Below are positions 50,201-60,962 of a DNA stretch of 64,000 nucleotides, piece after piece. Within the stretch, counting starts at the first letter, position 1; each line of letters begins with the position of its first letter. This stretch comes from Cyclina sinensis (taxonomy: Eukaryota; Mollusca; Bivalvia; Venerida; Veneridae). Where the stretch lies: contig JAAONU010000001.1 in NCBI GenBank assembly GCA_012932295.1, positions 44,861,134 through 44,925,133 on the forward strand, written 5' to 3'. Position numbers and translations under genes: made by a program. The notes beneath the pieces were generated by a model that saw only the letters and a program-made list of their open reading frames with translations, was not told the DNA's origin and searched no databases.

Positions 50201-50927
50201 TTTGGTGCTTTTTTTTCAGGAAAAAGATCTAAGCCAAAAACTTAGTGGTTGTAACTTAGACAATTTTAGTGAAGGCATTATAGGAAAGTTGCTGGTACGC
50301 AAATCAGGGCGTGTACAGCTGTTGTTGGGTAACACATATCTAGATGTTAACATGGGCACATCTTGTGGCTTTTTGCAGGTAATACAGTACCATAATTCTT
50401 TCAATAAATTAAACCAGTTTATCCTATGTGAAATAGAGCTAATCAGAATGGCTTATGCAAAATTTGTTTCTGTCATGTTTATTAATTTTGATAGTCTCCA
50501 TGATAAATGTGTTATTTCATTCAGTATCAAATCTTAGATGAGAAAACTAACTCAGAATTTTTCTTTTTTAGATATTTTGTTATAATTAGCTCCTCAAAAA
50601 ACATTTTAATTATTTTTATCTTTAACTTTGGGCAAATTAAACAGATCATATCAAACTGAAGTTGTAAATTTATTTTGAATAAGAAACCTGAAAGAATATT
50701 TCTGAATTTAAAGACAGGAGAAAAAAACAGTCATCAGCAAATAGAAAAGACATTTGATGAAACAAACGTTAAAATAATGAGTCAAATTATGTTAACTTTT
50801 CTCTGTATTCCAGGATGTTGCTTCAGTGAGAGTGAATGGAGAACAAGGGGATATATCAGTGTTAGGTCACATAGATCACAGACTTGTTTGTACACCAGAC
50901 TTTGAAATGCTTCTAGATAGCACTTGA
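44274..50927 (+). CDS. POLR3D: RNA polymerase III subunit RPC4
   Basis: Eight exons: 44274-44353, 45597-45698, 46022-46230, 46718-46845, 47258-47519, 48564-48676, 50220-50378 and 50814-50927. All joins are phase-consistent, giving 388 residues (human 398). The N-terminus MASGGDSPQLPRGLIGRTG leads to RLPSIRGPRDLTLGGVQKKV and FVPNIPARR. Then come a GRGRGRGR-rich linker, ANVIQTHSLFEQGPTEK, KREKTDEETKEVLDHLLRDD, MPVKLPIE, an acidic KVKSEPMDTDE (SUMO-type psi-K-x-E context), and LYFQLPDMLPGLP. The C-terminal RPC4 fold is IIGKLLVRKSGRVQLLLGN, LDVNMGTSCGFLQ, then SVLGHIDHRLVCTPDFEMLL. The subunit pairs with RPC5 and acts in initiation and termination/reinitiation by Pol III (family knowledge). The fifth intron donor (TCCG|gtttgt) is weak but required for frame. 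Intron 6 is almost filled by two repeat elements, the second ending about 54 bp before exon 7. Confidence 0.95.
44480..45460. mobile_element. Repeat elements in POLR3D intron 1
   Basis: 44490-44880 has 'agctcaccagaatacatgct' and decayed core text similar to the 5.6-8.7 kb family. 44980-45460 starts 'tatgcccccgaaggacggca', a decayed hairpin. It then has about 2.5 units of roughly 145 bp with 'cttaacattggccataactt' and 'gaccttgaccttgaaggtca'. The elements are reverse-oriented relative to the hairpin-last copies elsewhere. Confidence 0.55.
48837..49735. mobile_element. Hairpin-headed tandem element, 145-bp units x about 5.5, in POLR3D intron 6
   Basis: The head hairpin 48839-48865 (tatgccccccatc / gatgagggggcata) is followed by a GTCGGTCGGTCC microsatellite. 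Units with 'atcaataact' start at 48931, 49076, 49221, 49366, 49509 and 49654, so the period is 143-145 bp. Each unit includes 'caccaaacttggtatgctgg'. Confidence 0.85.
49736..50165. mobile_element. Second tandem element ending in a CTTGTT-flanked hairpin
   Basis: About three units of roughly 130-150 bp share 'aatttgtcagaaagattgtt' and 'caagttcgaatatgggtcat' variants. The right end is a hairpin AGGGCCA-tca-TGGCCCT followed by CTTGTT. It is the reverse complement of the left terminus of the element at 5576. The overlapping open frame at 49898-50176 is repeat. Confidence 0.75.
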
Positions 50928-52025
50928 AATTCAATGATAATTTTATCTTGATATGGAGACCTTGATTTCATCGATGTGGTAATAGTTGTTGGCTGTTTTT
51001 ACATTGCTCAGGAAAGGTGACAGATGATTAAAGTGCAGATTTATCTTAAACAGTATTGCAGTTACACCAAACCGTGTAGCCCTACAAGGGATTTAGTGAA
51101 AGCTGACATTAGAATATTTTTACTTTTACCATTTTCAGATGAATCAACACACTACATAGATTTAGATAGTGGTTAAAAATGGTCAACTGTTGCATTGAAA
51201 CCAAATTTTAAAACCGGATATTTCTCAAAGGCTTTTTTTTTTAAAAAAGGGTTTTATGTCATTATGAATCATTTAGTCTCACATTTATGGTTGTTCTTAA
51301 GTCCAGAAAATAGTATAATTAATATGTACTGCTTAGATCATGTAGATGGTTGTTTCTTGTATAAGCTTTTAAGCAGGGGGTAGGAAGCTGAAACAGATTC
51401 TTTCATCTGTTAAGAACAATTGATCTATATCATGCATTGGTGAAAAACTTGTATAAGTTAACCCTCTTATTTTTGCTTGAATATGAGGTTAGAAATGATT
51501 TATTACAAACAAGTGAATAACTTCTTAGTGCCATCTAAAGTCATCTGTTCAAGAAAATTTTGCCAAAGAAAATGTCGAAACAAACAGCTTTATTAAACTG
51601 TTGATAAAAGCAGCTGTATGCAAAAGCTGATGTTATGAGAATAAGATTCCATTATTATTTTGAGTGCTGGTTGCTGCATTACAGACGTGATAGTCATTTT
51701 GTTCATCATAATTAATGATGTTTTATTTTTGTTGTTGTTATAACAATGTTGCAAGCAGCAGTCTTTAATTAAAGATTAAAAACCTATGAGTTTTTCTTTA
51801 TGTTACACATGTCTACACATTTTGAACTTGATAGGAAAAATAATGATACTGTAATATCCCTTTTACATTGAGAGAACGCTTAATGTGAGAGAGAGAAAAA
51901 ATCTTCCTAATTCTTGGCCAGTTTCCTAAGTATGTCATTTCTGAGTTACAACTTCAAAGCTGATTCAGACACATAGCTGATTTAAACGTTGTATATCTAG
52001 AAAGACCAGTATAAAATGGAATTTA
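50928..52025. other. POLR3D 3' UTR and flanking DNA
   Basis: No exon was seen. ATTAAA near 51767 is a candidate poly(A) signal for POLR3D. Short open frames here have no recognisable content. Confidence 0.35.
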
Positions 52026-52027
52026 TT

Positions 52028-52340
52028 AATCCCCTGCCACGTAGCAGGGAGGGGATTATAGGAATGCTCTCCGTCTGTCCGTCTGTAATGTTTTCATGTA
52101 TGCTCCATAACTTGTAAACTCATGGAAAGGTCAAGGTCACACTTAAAGGTCATATATAAAAAAGTCCACATTTCGTGTCTGCTCCATAACTTTAAAACTG
52201 CTTGAAAGTTTTTGTAATAATTTGGCACAAATGATCAAGATGATATGCACAGAGCAACAACCAGGTTGCTACACTAAAGTCAAGGTTACACATAGAGGTC
52301 AAATATAAAAAGTTCACATTTTGTTTATTCTCCATAACTT
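52028..52340. mobile_element. Hairpin-headed repeat, short copy
   Basis: It starts with a hairpin (atcccctgccacgtagcagg, closed by gaggggat) followed by 'gtctgtccgtctg', a GACG-type microsatellite on the other strand. The body has 'ggtcaaggtcacacttaaag' in about 1.5 units. Confidence 0.6.
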
Positions 52341-53138
52341 ACTGACTATTGTAATTTTCCATATTCTCAATATCTTGTCAATTGAATAACTCACAGTTTC
52401 ATCTTCATGATTCCATCATTTACAAATGTGAGGTCCAGATATAGCTGCCCATTTTCCATAGAAATCATTATTTTAAGTCAAATTAGGAGGTCTAACCTTC
52501 TCTCCTCACACTTGTTATTCATTCCAATGTTCTACTGCAACAGGAGATATAGCTGTCGTTCAGACTGCCTTGTTAAAATTTAAATTCGAAGGCCTGTGGA
52601 AGCAATGATTATACCTTATAGATGTTTAGGTATGGATCGCAATAGTTATAGTAAACAGCAAACAGAGATAGTCACATGCAAATACATTTTTTAGTTTCTG
52701 AAGAAACTCGAAATTACAATGCAAAGGAGGGAAAATAAGATCATGAACCTAACACATGAGTGCTTAGTGGCCCTGTATCGTTTTTTGGAGTTAAACTGGT
52801 ATAAGCTACATGATGTCCAAATTTAAACACTTGGTTCAAATACAAAAAAGATAAGACAAAAGGTCAAATTATAAATCATAAAGATCACAAGCTTTGAAAA
52901 CGTCCAAATTTTATTAACTCTAAACTAGCTATACTACATTATATTCATGTTTCCACAGAATGTGATGATTCTGTATCAATGAATGAATGGTAAGATAGAA
53001 ATAATGACAAGGAGAAACTTAATGCCCATATCTGATGAGAGGTATCCAATTAAAACAGACAAAAATAATTTAGTCTCAGAACTACTGATTTAAAATGCCT
53101 CTTCTAGTCCATCAGGCCTGGCATACATGCTACTTGTG

Positions 53139-55939
53139 TAAACATGAGGGCTAGGATGGCCCTGAATTGCTGATCTGAGTACAACTACATCAAATTAAAG
53201 TGCATTGTTATGGAGATTAAAATAATATTTAACAACATGGCAAATATCTAGGTTCTAGACTATTTGCTTAATGACGAGAGGACTTTTAAATGTTCTCTTA
53301 TATATTCTTTGTAAATCATCGTTTCTTCGTGGGGCTAAAAGCAACCCCTGTGGCATAATTCAAACAATATTTGAAGAGATTCACTAGGTAATGCTACATA
53401 CCAAATTATACTACTAACAGAGCTTGGGGCTATATTTCAGAACTCTGAGGCAGGTGATAATTACCCCAGGGGTAGAGTCTGAACAAACTTTGTAAAGATC
53501 CACAAGAAATTGCTCCAAAACAATATTTCACAACTCTTGCCCTAATAGTTTAAGACAAAAGAAGATTTTAAAAAGGTTTTCCTGTGTATATTTCTATCTT
53601 AAATATCTATCCTATGGGAAGGGGCTAAAACCAACCACAGGGACATATTTTAAACATTTCTATCTTAAATATCTATCCTATGGGAAAGGGCTAAAACCAA
53701 CCACAGGGGCATATTTTAAACAATTGTGCAATGAAAATTATTTTACAATACTATTTGTCAAGTGTCAGAAGTCTCTGCCAAATGGTTTCAGTCAAGGTTT
53801 TGAAGAATTTCTGTCTGTATGTAAACATCTGACCCCTGGACAGAGCAAACTAGAACTATCGCTGAATGCGATTCATACCCCCAACAATGTCCTTGACAGA
53901 AGACAACATGGAAAGGTGGTTAAGGGAATAACTTGAGTGGCACAAATACATATACATAAAAAGAAATTATCTCTGGTGAAAAAAACAAACAAATAGTACA
54001 GTTAATAGAATAAATATATATTGTCAAATCATGTTCGAAACAGTTACAAATAACCTTTCATTTACCCAATGTACTAAAACAAACAAAAGCAGTGAAGTTA
54101 AGAAAATAGCATAATTATGTCAAAATGTAATTAGTGGAAAAACTTCGCATACTGAGCTTACTTGTTCTAGTTTTAGAAATATTCAAGTACATGTTAAAAT
54201 TTCAGAACATTTTCTAAGTCAATTTTTGACCTTCAAGTGTGGCCTTGACCTTAAGCTGGCACAAGGGTAAGATGGGTTCTGCACATTGCCCAGTTGGGGT
54301 GAACATTTGAGTCAAGTTTGAAGAAAATCCTTCCATTAGTATAGAATTTATAGAGCGGACACGACATATTGTCTAGTATTGATTGTAAGTAAATTAAAAG
54401 ACTTAAAAAGGGGCATAACTTTGTCAAAATGCAATACAGAGTTATGAAACTTGACCTGCATATCTTACTTGTGAACCCTCATATATCTTTTGAGTTTTAA
54501 GCAAATACCTTGCTAGTTTCAGAAATATTCAAGTACATGTTAAAATTTAAGAACATTTTCTAAGTCAATTTTGACCTTCAAGTGTGACCTTGACCTTAAG
54601 CCGGCACAAAGGTAACATGGGTTCTGCACATAACTTTGTTGAGTTGAACATTTGAGTAAAGTTTGAAGAAAATCCTTCCATTAGTATAGGATTTATAGAG
54701 CGGACATGACATATTGTCTAATATTTGATTGTATGTGAATTTGAAGACTTAAAAAGGGGCATAACTTTGTCAAAATGCAATACAGAGTTATGAAACTTGA
54801 CCTGCATATCCTAATTGTGACACTTCATATATATTTTAAGTTTCAAGCAAATACATTTTCTAGTTTCAGAAATATTCAAATACATGTTAAAATTTAAGAA
54901 TATTTTCTAAGTCAATTTTTGACCTTCAAGTGTGACCTTGACCTTAAGCCGGCAAAAGGGTAACATGGGTTCTGCACATCCGCTTGTTGAGGTGAAAATT
55001 TGAGCCAAGATTAAAGAAAATTTTTCAATTAGTGTAGGACTTACAGAGCGGACACGACATAATGTCTAATATTTGATTGTTTGATATTTGACCTTCAATT
55101 GTGACCTTGACCTTGAGCTGACACATGGGCAACATTGGTTCTGCACATCCCCTTGTTGAGGTGAACATTTCAGCCAAGTTTGAAGAAAATCCTTCAATTG
55201 GTATAGGAATTATAGAGCGGACACGATAATGGAGACGGACGGACCGACGGACACGACAAAGCAAATCCATTATAGCCCCCCCACATTTTGTGGTGGGGGT
55301 ATAATAATGACTCCAGGGACAATGTTATGAAGGTCTACATGACAATACATTATGCAAAATTCTAGATCTCTTGGCTTTGCAGTTTTTACAAAGATATATA
55401 AGAAATGTTTATACATGTTTTATATGATTTTATATAAAACATCTGACCCCTCAGCAAAGCAAAAAATTCACAAGCTTTCCCTTTATACACTAGGACCCCA
55501 TTATTTTTAATGTCTTTATAGTGCTTTGGGTATAATGAGGTAGTGTCTTGGCTCCCAAATTTCCCTGAAACTGACCTTTTGGACCTCATGAAAAATAAAA
55601 TCATGTAGTCTTCCCTTTATGAGAAAAGTCCAATCTCACATGTAAGGTTTTGTGTCATAAGTGTCCTTTATTCATGTATTTCAATATCATAATGTAAAAT
55701 GTGATCCTTCTGGCAGAGCCAATACTGACCCAAAACATCTTTTTCTTCTTGTTGCTACAGCTATCAGATCTCTGCATGGAATGGTATTAGTAGAGTTTCA
55801 CACAAGAAATAACCATGCAAAGTTTCATCATCTTCCAGTCTGTGGTATTGGAGAAAAAGTCATTTAAAGCAAACTGTCAATGGACAGCAAAGCGCAAAGT
55901 CCAAACAGCTCCTCATAAACACTGTTTAAAGTGAGCTAA
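53139..55939. mobile_element. Decayed copy of the 5.6-kb family, interrupted by a second element
   Basis: The left end is a worn AGGGCT..TGGCCCT hairpin at 53145. The right end near 55920 reads 'gtgagctaaaa', as at 8712. Core remnants include 'gaagattttaaaaaggtttt' at 53560 and 'gactccagggacaatgttat' at 55310. The middle, ending at 55305, is a different element with three units of about 346 bp. A 66-bp tandem duplication lies at 53590-53722. Open frames within are not genes. Confidence 0.6.
54000..55305. mobile_element. Inserted tandem element (about 346-bp units) with microsatellite and terminal hairpin
   Basis: The marker 'gaccttcaagtgtg' recurs at about 54228, 54573 and 54921, and 'aaaaaggggcataactttgt' at 54404 and 54751. 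It ends with 'gacggacggaccgacggaca' and the hairpin 55270-55304 (tatagccccccca, loop ttttg, tggtgggggtata). The left boundary is uncertain. Confidence 0.7.
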
Positions 55940-56417
55940 AAGGAATTAAGATAAGAAATCAACTGACTGAGTTAAAAGTAACTCTGCTACAATTTTTGCT
56001 ACATTCAACTGTATTTAATCAAACTACCATGTAGTCAACAACAAAAAATAAACACACACTGAAAATATATGTATATGCAAAAATCTTGCATGTAAAACTG
56101 AAAATGCATTAAAAAAAAAAAACTTTTAGTATGTTGGAACTGGATTTTCCATTTTAACATAGACAAACTTCATTTCATATCAAATGTTAATTTTTCAATT
56201 CTTTACATTTTCTGTTCTTGGCCAGTCATCAGTATCTTAGTTAAAAAAAAGTGAACAATCAACCTATTAAAACCACCATTCTAGGAAAGTACATGTACTG
56301 GTACAAAAATGTACAAGAGGCCAGTCCTCTGTTTACAACTACCATACATGGATCAACTTTCTCACATGAAAAAGATAAGACTACATAAACAAAAAACATG
56401 ATCAGTATAACCTGTAA

Positions 56418-59400
56418 TCACAATTCGTCATGTGTTTTAGCTCGGCAAACATTGTGGAAGTTACAGTTGTCTACATAATGAGAGTATATATCCCTAACTT
56501 GTTTATATTTGCACACAAAGTCACCACAGGCTGGAACCACAACAGGTTGTTCATTGACATAAAATCGAATAACAAAGTCGTCAAAGCTTGGTTCTGGTTC
56601 CTCTTTGTAATTGCACTTGTACAGTACCAAAGCAAGATTGGCAGAAAATGGCAAGATCTTACTGGATCTGAAAACTCGGTCTCTCATTTGTTGAAAATTT
56701 GAGTCTAACAGAGGTGAGGAGTCATTGAATAGACCCATGGCAGCGTACAAAGGTGCTAATGTCTCAGTATGTCCAAAGTAAAATGCTGCAACATCTCCTC
56801 TGAAAAGATCAGAATGACGATATTGAAAATAAAAGAGTTAGTTTTCAAATATTTAATAAAGATTTAATTTCAACACGCATGCTTATAAACTGAAAAATTT
56901 CCCTCCATTGTTTTAAATACCATATACATGTATACCCGCAAGAAAATTGGCAACAAAAGTCCGCTTATCACTGGTATCTATAATCAAATATTTTTTCTTT
57001 GATCACAATTATTAGTTTTAGTTTAAACTTATTCACTTTACATCCATTGGGAAAATATTTCATGCAATTAACAGTAGTCCTCCAAGACTAAACCAAAACT
57101 TGCATTTAATGCATGCAATGCTGAGTCACTCGACACTCACCCATGATTTAAATCAAGCCAGTGACCTCCAGATTGAGAGTCTGGCACTCTACCCTTCAAG
57201 CATTGCTGCTCAAAATGTTACCTGTTATATGTATCTTTCTTTTACATAATTCTTGTTTAAAATAAAAAATTCAACCCATAAGAAGTTTATTTCACCTTTG
57301 ATTTTTGTTGTTCAGTTGACCATTTATAACTTTATCTAATGCTTTAAAAATCTCTGTCATTAGCGGACATGCCATTGCAGCAATGACAGGATGCCCATAT
57401 GCCTTTTTCCAATATTGCTGAAACAGAAATGGAAAAGAATATAAACTTCAAAGCAGTATCTATTCAAATATATGATTTGTGTTATTCATGAAATACAAAA
57501 TTAATTTCATACTTACTGAAAATCTGAGTTTGTACAAAGAAGTGAAAAAAGGTGACCTCATAATAGCTAAGAACACTTGAAACTTTATTCTATCATTTGT
57601 CTATGGATATCAGTTTTTCAGTCACATTTTTCACTGTAACCTTTATTTCTAGCAAAAAATACAGAAAGAATGATTATATTATTTTGTTCTGTCAATATTT
57701 GCTGCACTTTGTTTCTGCTGTATTTACTGGTAATAATTTTTAGTCAGTGTAGAGCAGTTTTTTTCCAGATTATCTTAAACTTTACATAGAACATTACCTT
57801 CAAATCATTGTGGTATTCTATAACTTCTCTGTCCTCATTTGTCAGAAGACGGCACCAATCATCCTTTTCGAAAATAATCATTTCAAATGTGCACCAGTAA
57901 AAAATCAGCTTCAGCTCTCCTGTAATAATGTTTTTTAACAGTGAATTTATTATATCAGTCACAAAAGTTATAAATAACTCATGATAAGGATAACAATAAT
58001 ACAAAAAAGGATAAAAGGAAGAAACTGACTGCTAGAAAAACATGTATCCTCTTATAACTTAAAAATTTATTTTGTAAAACCTCGCATTTGGTATGATAAT
58101 GTGAAATATTTTAAACTCTAATTAAATACAGTTGGATACTGTAAAAAAACAAACTTTTATGACTGGTCCAGTCATAAATTGAATATACAGCCCAACCTCC
58201 CAAGAGAGAACACCATTGGGATCAAGTAAAAGTGTTTGTTGTAGAGAGATGTTGTTCTAGGGAGGTTCAATCAATCTTAAATGTTTGACTTTCGAGTTTT
58301 GAGTTTGAAATTATAATGGTCTGCAATCCAAAGGCTGACTAGACTCACTCTGTTTTTATTCAAAACTCCAAGATTTGAACATACTGACTTTGTTTACATG
58401 TTATTTTATTAAAATATTTTCTCAAATACGTATTTTGTTCATTGTATCTTTTCAATTAGATTTTTCAATATTCCTGTTCCTGTCATTACTGTTTTCACTT
58501 ATTTCAATGATCTGCAAATTCTTACATTTTAATGTTTTCAATGATCTGCAAATTCTTACATTTTAATGTTTGACAATCTTTGCAAACATCAATTTCAGTG
58601 AACCAACAAACAACCATGTACCCATGTTACTAAAATACCTTCACAAAAAGCTAAACAGCCTCATCAATCACACTGTCATTGCATGTTTGTTTAATATATT
58701 ACCCAAAATCTCACAGTGTTTGCAATGTCTTTATCCTTTTCTAACAAAAATTGTTGTCAGAATACATCACTCACTTGGTTCAAAAGTTGTTGTTCACTTT
58801 AATATTTATACACCTAATGGTTTCAGTACCACCCGGTAACCATGTAAATTAATCTAGTTTTAGACTTTATACACGCATACATGCATTAAATGTTTTTGGA
58901 AATCCAGTCTAAAAGTAAATTACTGGTGTCATTTGTGGGAGGTTTTCAGATGTCGTTTGGGAGGAATAATACACTGTAGTGCCACTGCTTGTTGTTTAGA
59001 GGTGTCGCTCGTAAACTGAAATGTCGTTGTCAAGGAGATGTCGTTCCTGGTAGGTGATGTTTGGGGAGGTTGGACTGTACTTCTAACTGATAGGTACATT
59101 TTCAATTATATGCATTTTGGAATAAAGTCAAACAAATATATTTTACATTTAATTTAATCTTACTCTGAACATCCACTGTGTTTTCAACATTTATCTTGAC
59201 TATGACCATCTTTGTCATTTTGATCACAAATATAACGTTTAACAATGTGATTATTTTTAACAAAATTACAAACAAAAACGGCAGACATTGCCTTGTGGCT
59301 TTTGCACAATTAATTACCTACCTGCATCTAATACTGTATGTTCAAGCCCCAATCTCTTTTGAACACTGTTCATAACATTATTCATCTCATTGCTAGACTT

Positions 59401-60057
59401 AAATTTCTTGTAAACACTCAAGTAGGTTCTGTTATTTTCAACTTCTACATTGTATCTATCACATTTTGTATGAAATCGCAAAATATCATCATTAATGATT
59501 GGCTTGAGATCATCATGTGCTTCATGAAGCACCTCCTCTGTAAATCCTTCATAAAATGATAGTGCACTATTTGTACATCTTTCCTTACTAGAAGATATGA
59601 ATTTTACATGTTTAACCTTATTATCATACAACTGCAATAAACGTTTCGCAAAACGTTTGCCCAATATGTATTGCTCTTCTTCGCCTTCATCAACAAGCTG
59701 TTTCTCTTCATGCTCTGAAAATCCATTCTCCCAGTTCTGAAGAAATGGAAAGTCTGAACTTGTCACTGTGAGTTTCAGCTTTTGGTGAAGAGCTGTCATC
59801 TTTCTGATGTCTTTGTAGCCCGGGAAACGAGCACCGTGTCTCAGAAAAACTTGAGTATTTACAGCCACACAATGTTTACTGCCAATTTTAGTTGCCATAT
59901 GCTCATTAGCAGCTACATTTTGACCCAAATCATATACCCACGCGTATGCAGTTTTAGTGGAGAATAAATCTTTTCTCAAAGACTCGGAAAAAACAACGAC
60001 AAATAAAGACAAATTAAAAAAGAGAAAAAAAGCAAAATTTGAAATGGGCGCAGCCAT
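56418..60057 (-). CDS. MINPP1: Multiple inositol polyphosphate phosphatase 1-like, ER-retained
   Basis: Four exons on the minus strand: 59322-60057, 57798-57919, 57296-57417 and 56418-56799. Joins keep frame, giving 453 residues (human MINPP1 about 487). A hydrophobic signal peptide lies at about 1-25 (FFLFFNLSLFVVVFS). The histidine phosphatase motif RHGARFP is at about 73-79 and supplies the nucleophilic His. The MINPP-type second motif GHTETL (HTE about 337-339) replaces the HD of ordinary acid phosphatases. QYWKKAYGHP and FISSSKERCTNS also match the family. The last four residues are HDEL, an ER-retention signal, where human MINPP1 has a similar SDEL ending. The enzyme removes phosphates from InsP6 and related phosphates in the ER lumen (family knowledge). 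The start at 60057 is chosen because the signal peptide follows directly; the frame is open to 60177 but that stretch is AT-rich. One likely N-glycosylation site is NRT near 210-215. Confidence 0.9.
57125..57215 (-). mobile_element. tRNA-like SINE fragment in a MINPP1 intron
   Basis: The minus strand has an A-box-like 'gaagggtagagtgcc', an anticodon-arm-like 'agactctcaatctgg' and a B-box-like 'tggcttgattt'. The stem structure is incomplete. Confidence 0.4.
58186..59079. mobile_element. 0.9-kb element with TACAGTCCAACCTCCC-type inverted ends
   Basis: The left end TACAGCCCAACCTCCC (58186) and right end GGGAGGTTGGACTGTA (to 59079) are inverted with one difference. No transposase was seen. It lies within MINPP1 intron 1. 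Inside it, a 34-bp unit (from 'tttcaatgatctgcaaattc') is directly duplicated at 58502 and 58536. Confidence 0.65.
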
Positions 60058-60960
60058 TTTACATTGATGCACAATACTGTATTCAACGAGTAAAGAATAC
60101 AAAAGTACTTTGTTTGGTGTTAGATATGAAATAAAAGGTCTGATAAACTTTATTTTAAAAAAGTACTTTATAGACAAACAGAGATAGATCTAGTGTAAAA
60201 AAAAGAAGTGTGCATCGTGATTTTAGCCGACGGTGCTGCATTTACTTTCTACCTTTTCAAATGGTCCAACATACTGCAACTTGAGTTAACGTGAATGAAA
60301 TGTACTGTTCTACATCCAAACAGAATTAAAGGTTAAAGTCCATTTAATATCGTGATTAATCTATTAGTGTTTCATTGTTTTTACCTAGTTTCGGTGACTG
60401 TCCTCCAAAGAAATACAGCTGTTTGGCCCATGTTTTTTTTTCTTGTTTATTTTTCATGAATATGTAGCCTATATTTTTTTTTATCTAGTTACTATTTTGA
60501 CTATTTTTTAAATAACCACATCGTCGGTTACCCACGGTAAACCTTCTGCACAACTACATTAAGTGTTGATAACCCACGAGTACACAGTCATTCTGCAAAC
60601 CTACATTACTGTGGATTAATTGACTGGCTATTCCGCATTTTCAAGAATATTTGATTGTCAGTTACCCATTGTACCAGAGACATAGATAACAGAGATAGGC
60701 AACTTCCTAGCTAGTTAAGGTCCCACGCGTGCCTGCTAAGACAGCGTCTTGTAGCAAGTATAACTTGTTAACTAGTTGCCAAATTGAAACAAATTATACA
60801 TTTTCTGAAAGCCTAGTCATTTGTCTATTGCTGCAGGTAAAATAATTTCAGTCCTGGTAAAAATAAATGATGCATCATGTGTTAAAGAGGACTGCAGCTT
60901 AATCGTTTTTCACAAAACTATAAAGATGGTGAAAAACTGGGATAGTGGGTATATTCTGTT
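60058..60960. other. MINPP1 5' flank
   Basis: This should contain the MINPP1 5' UTR and promoter. No TATA box could be assigned and no exon was found. The right part lies beside the LINE copy. Confidence 0.35.
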
Positions 60961-60962
60961 TA

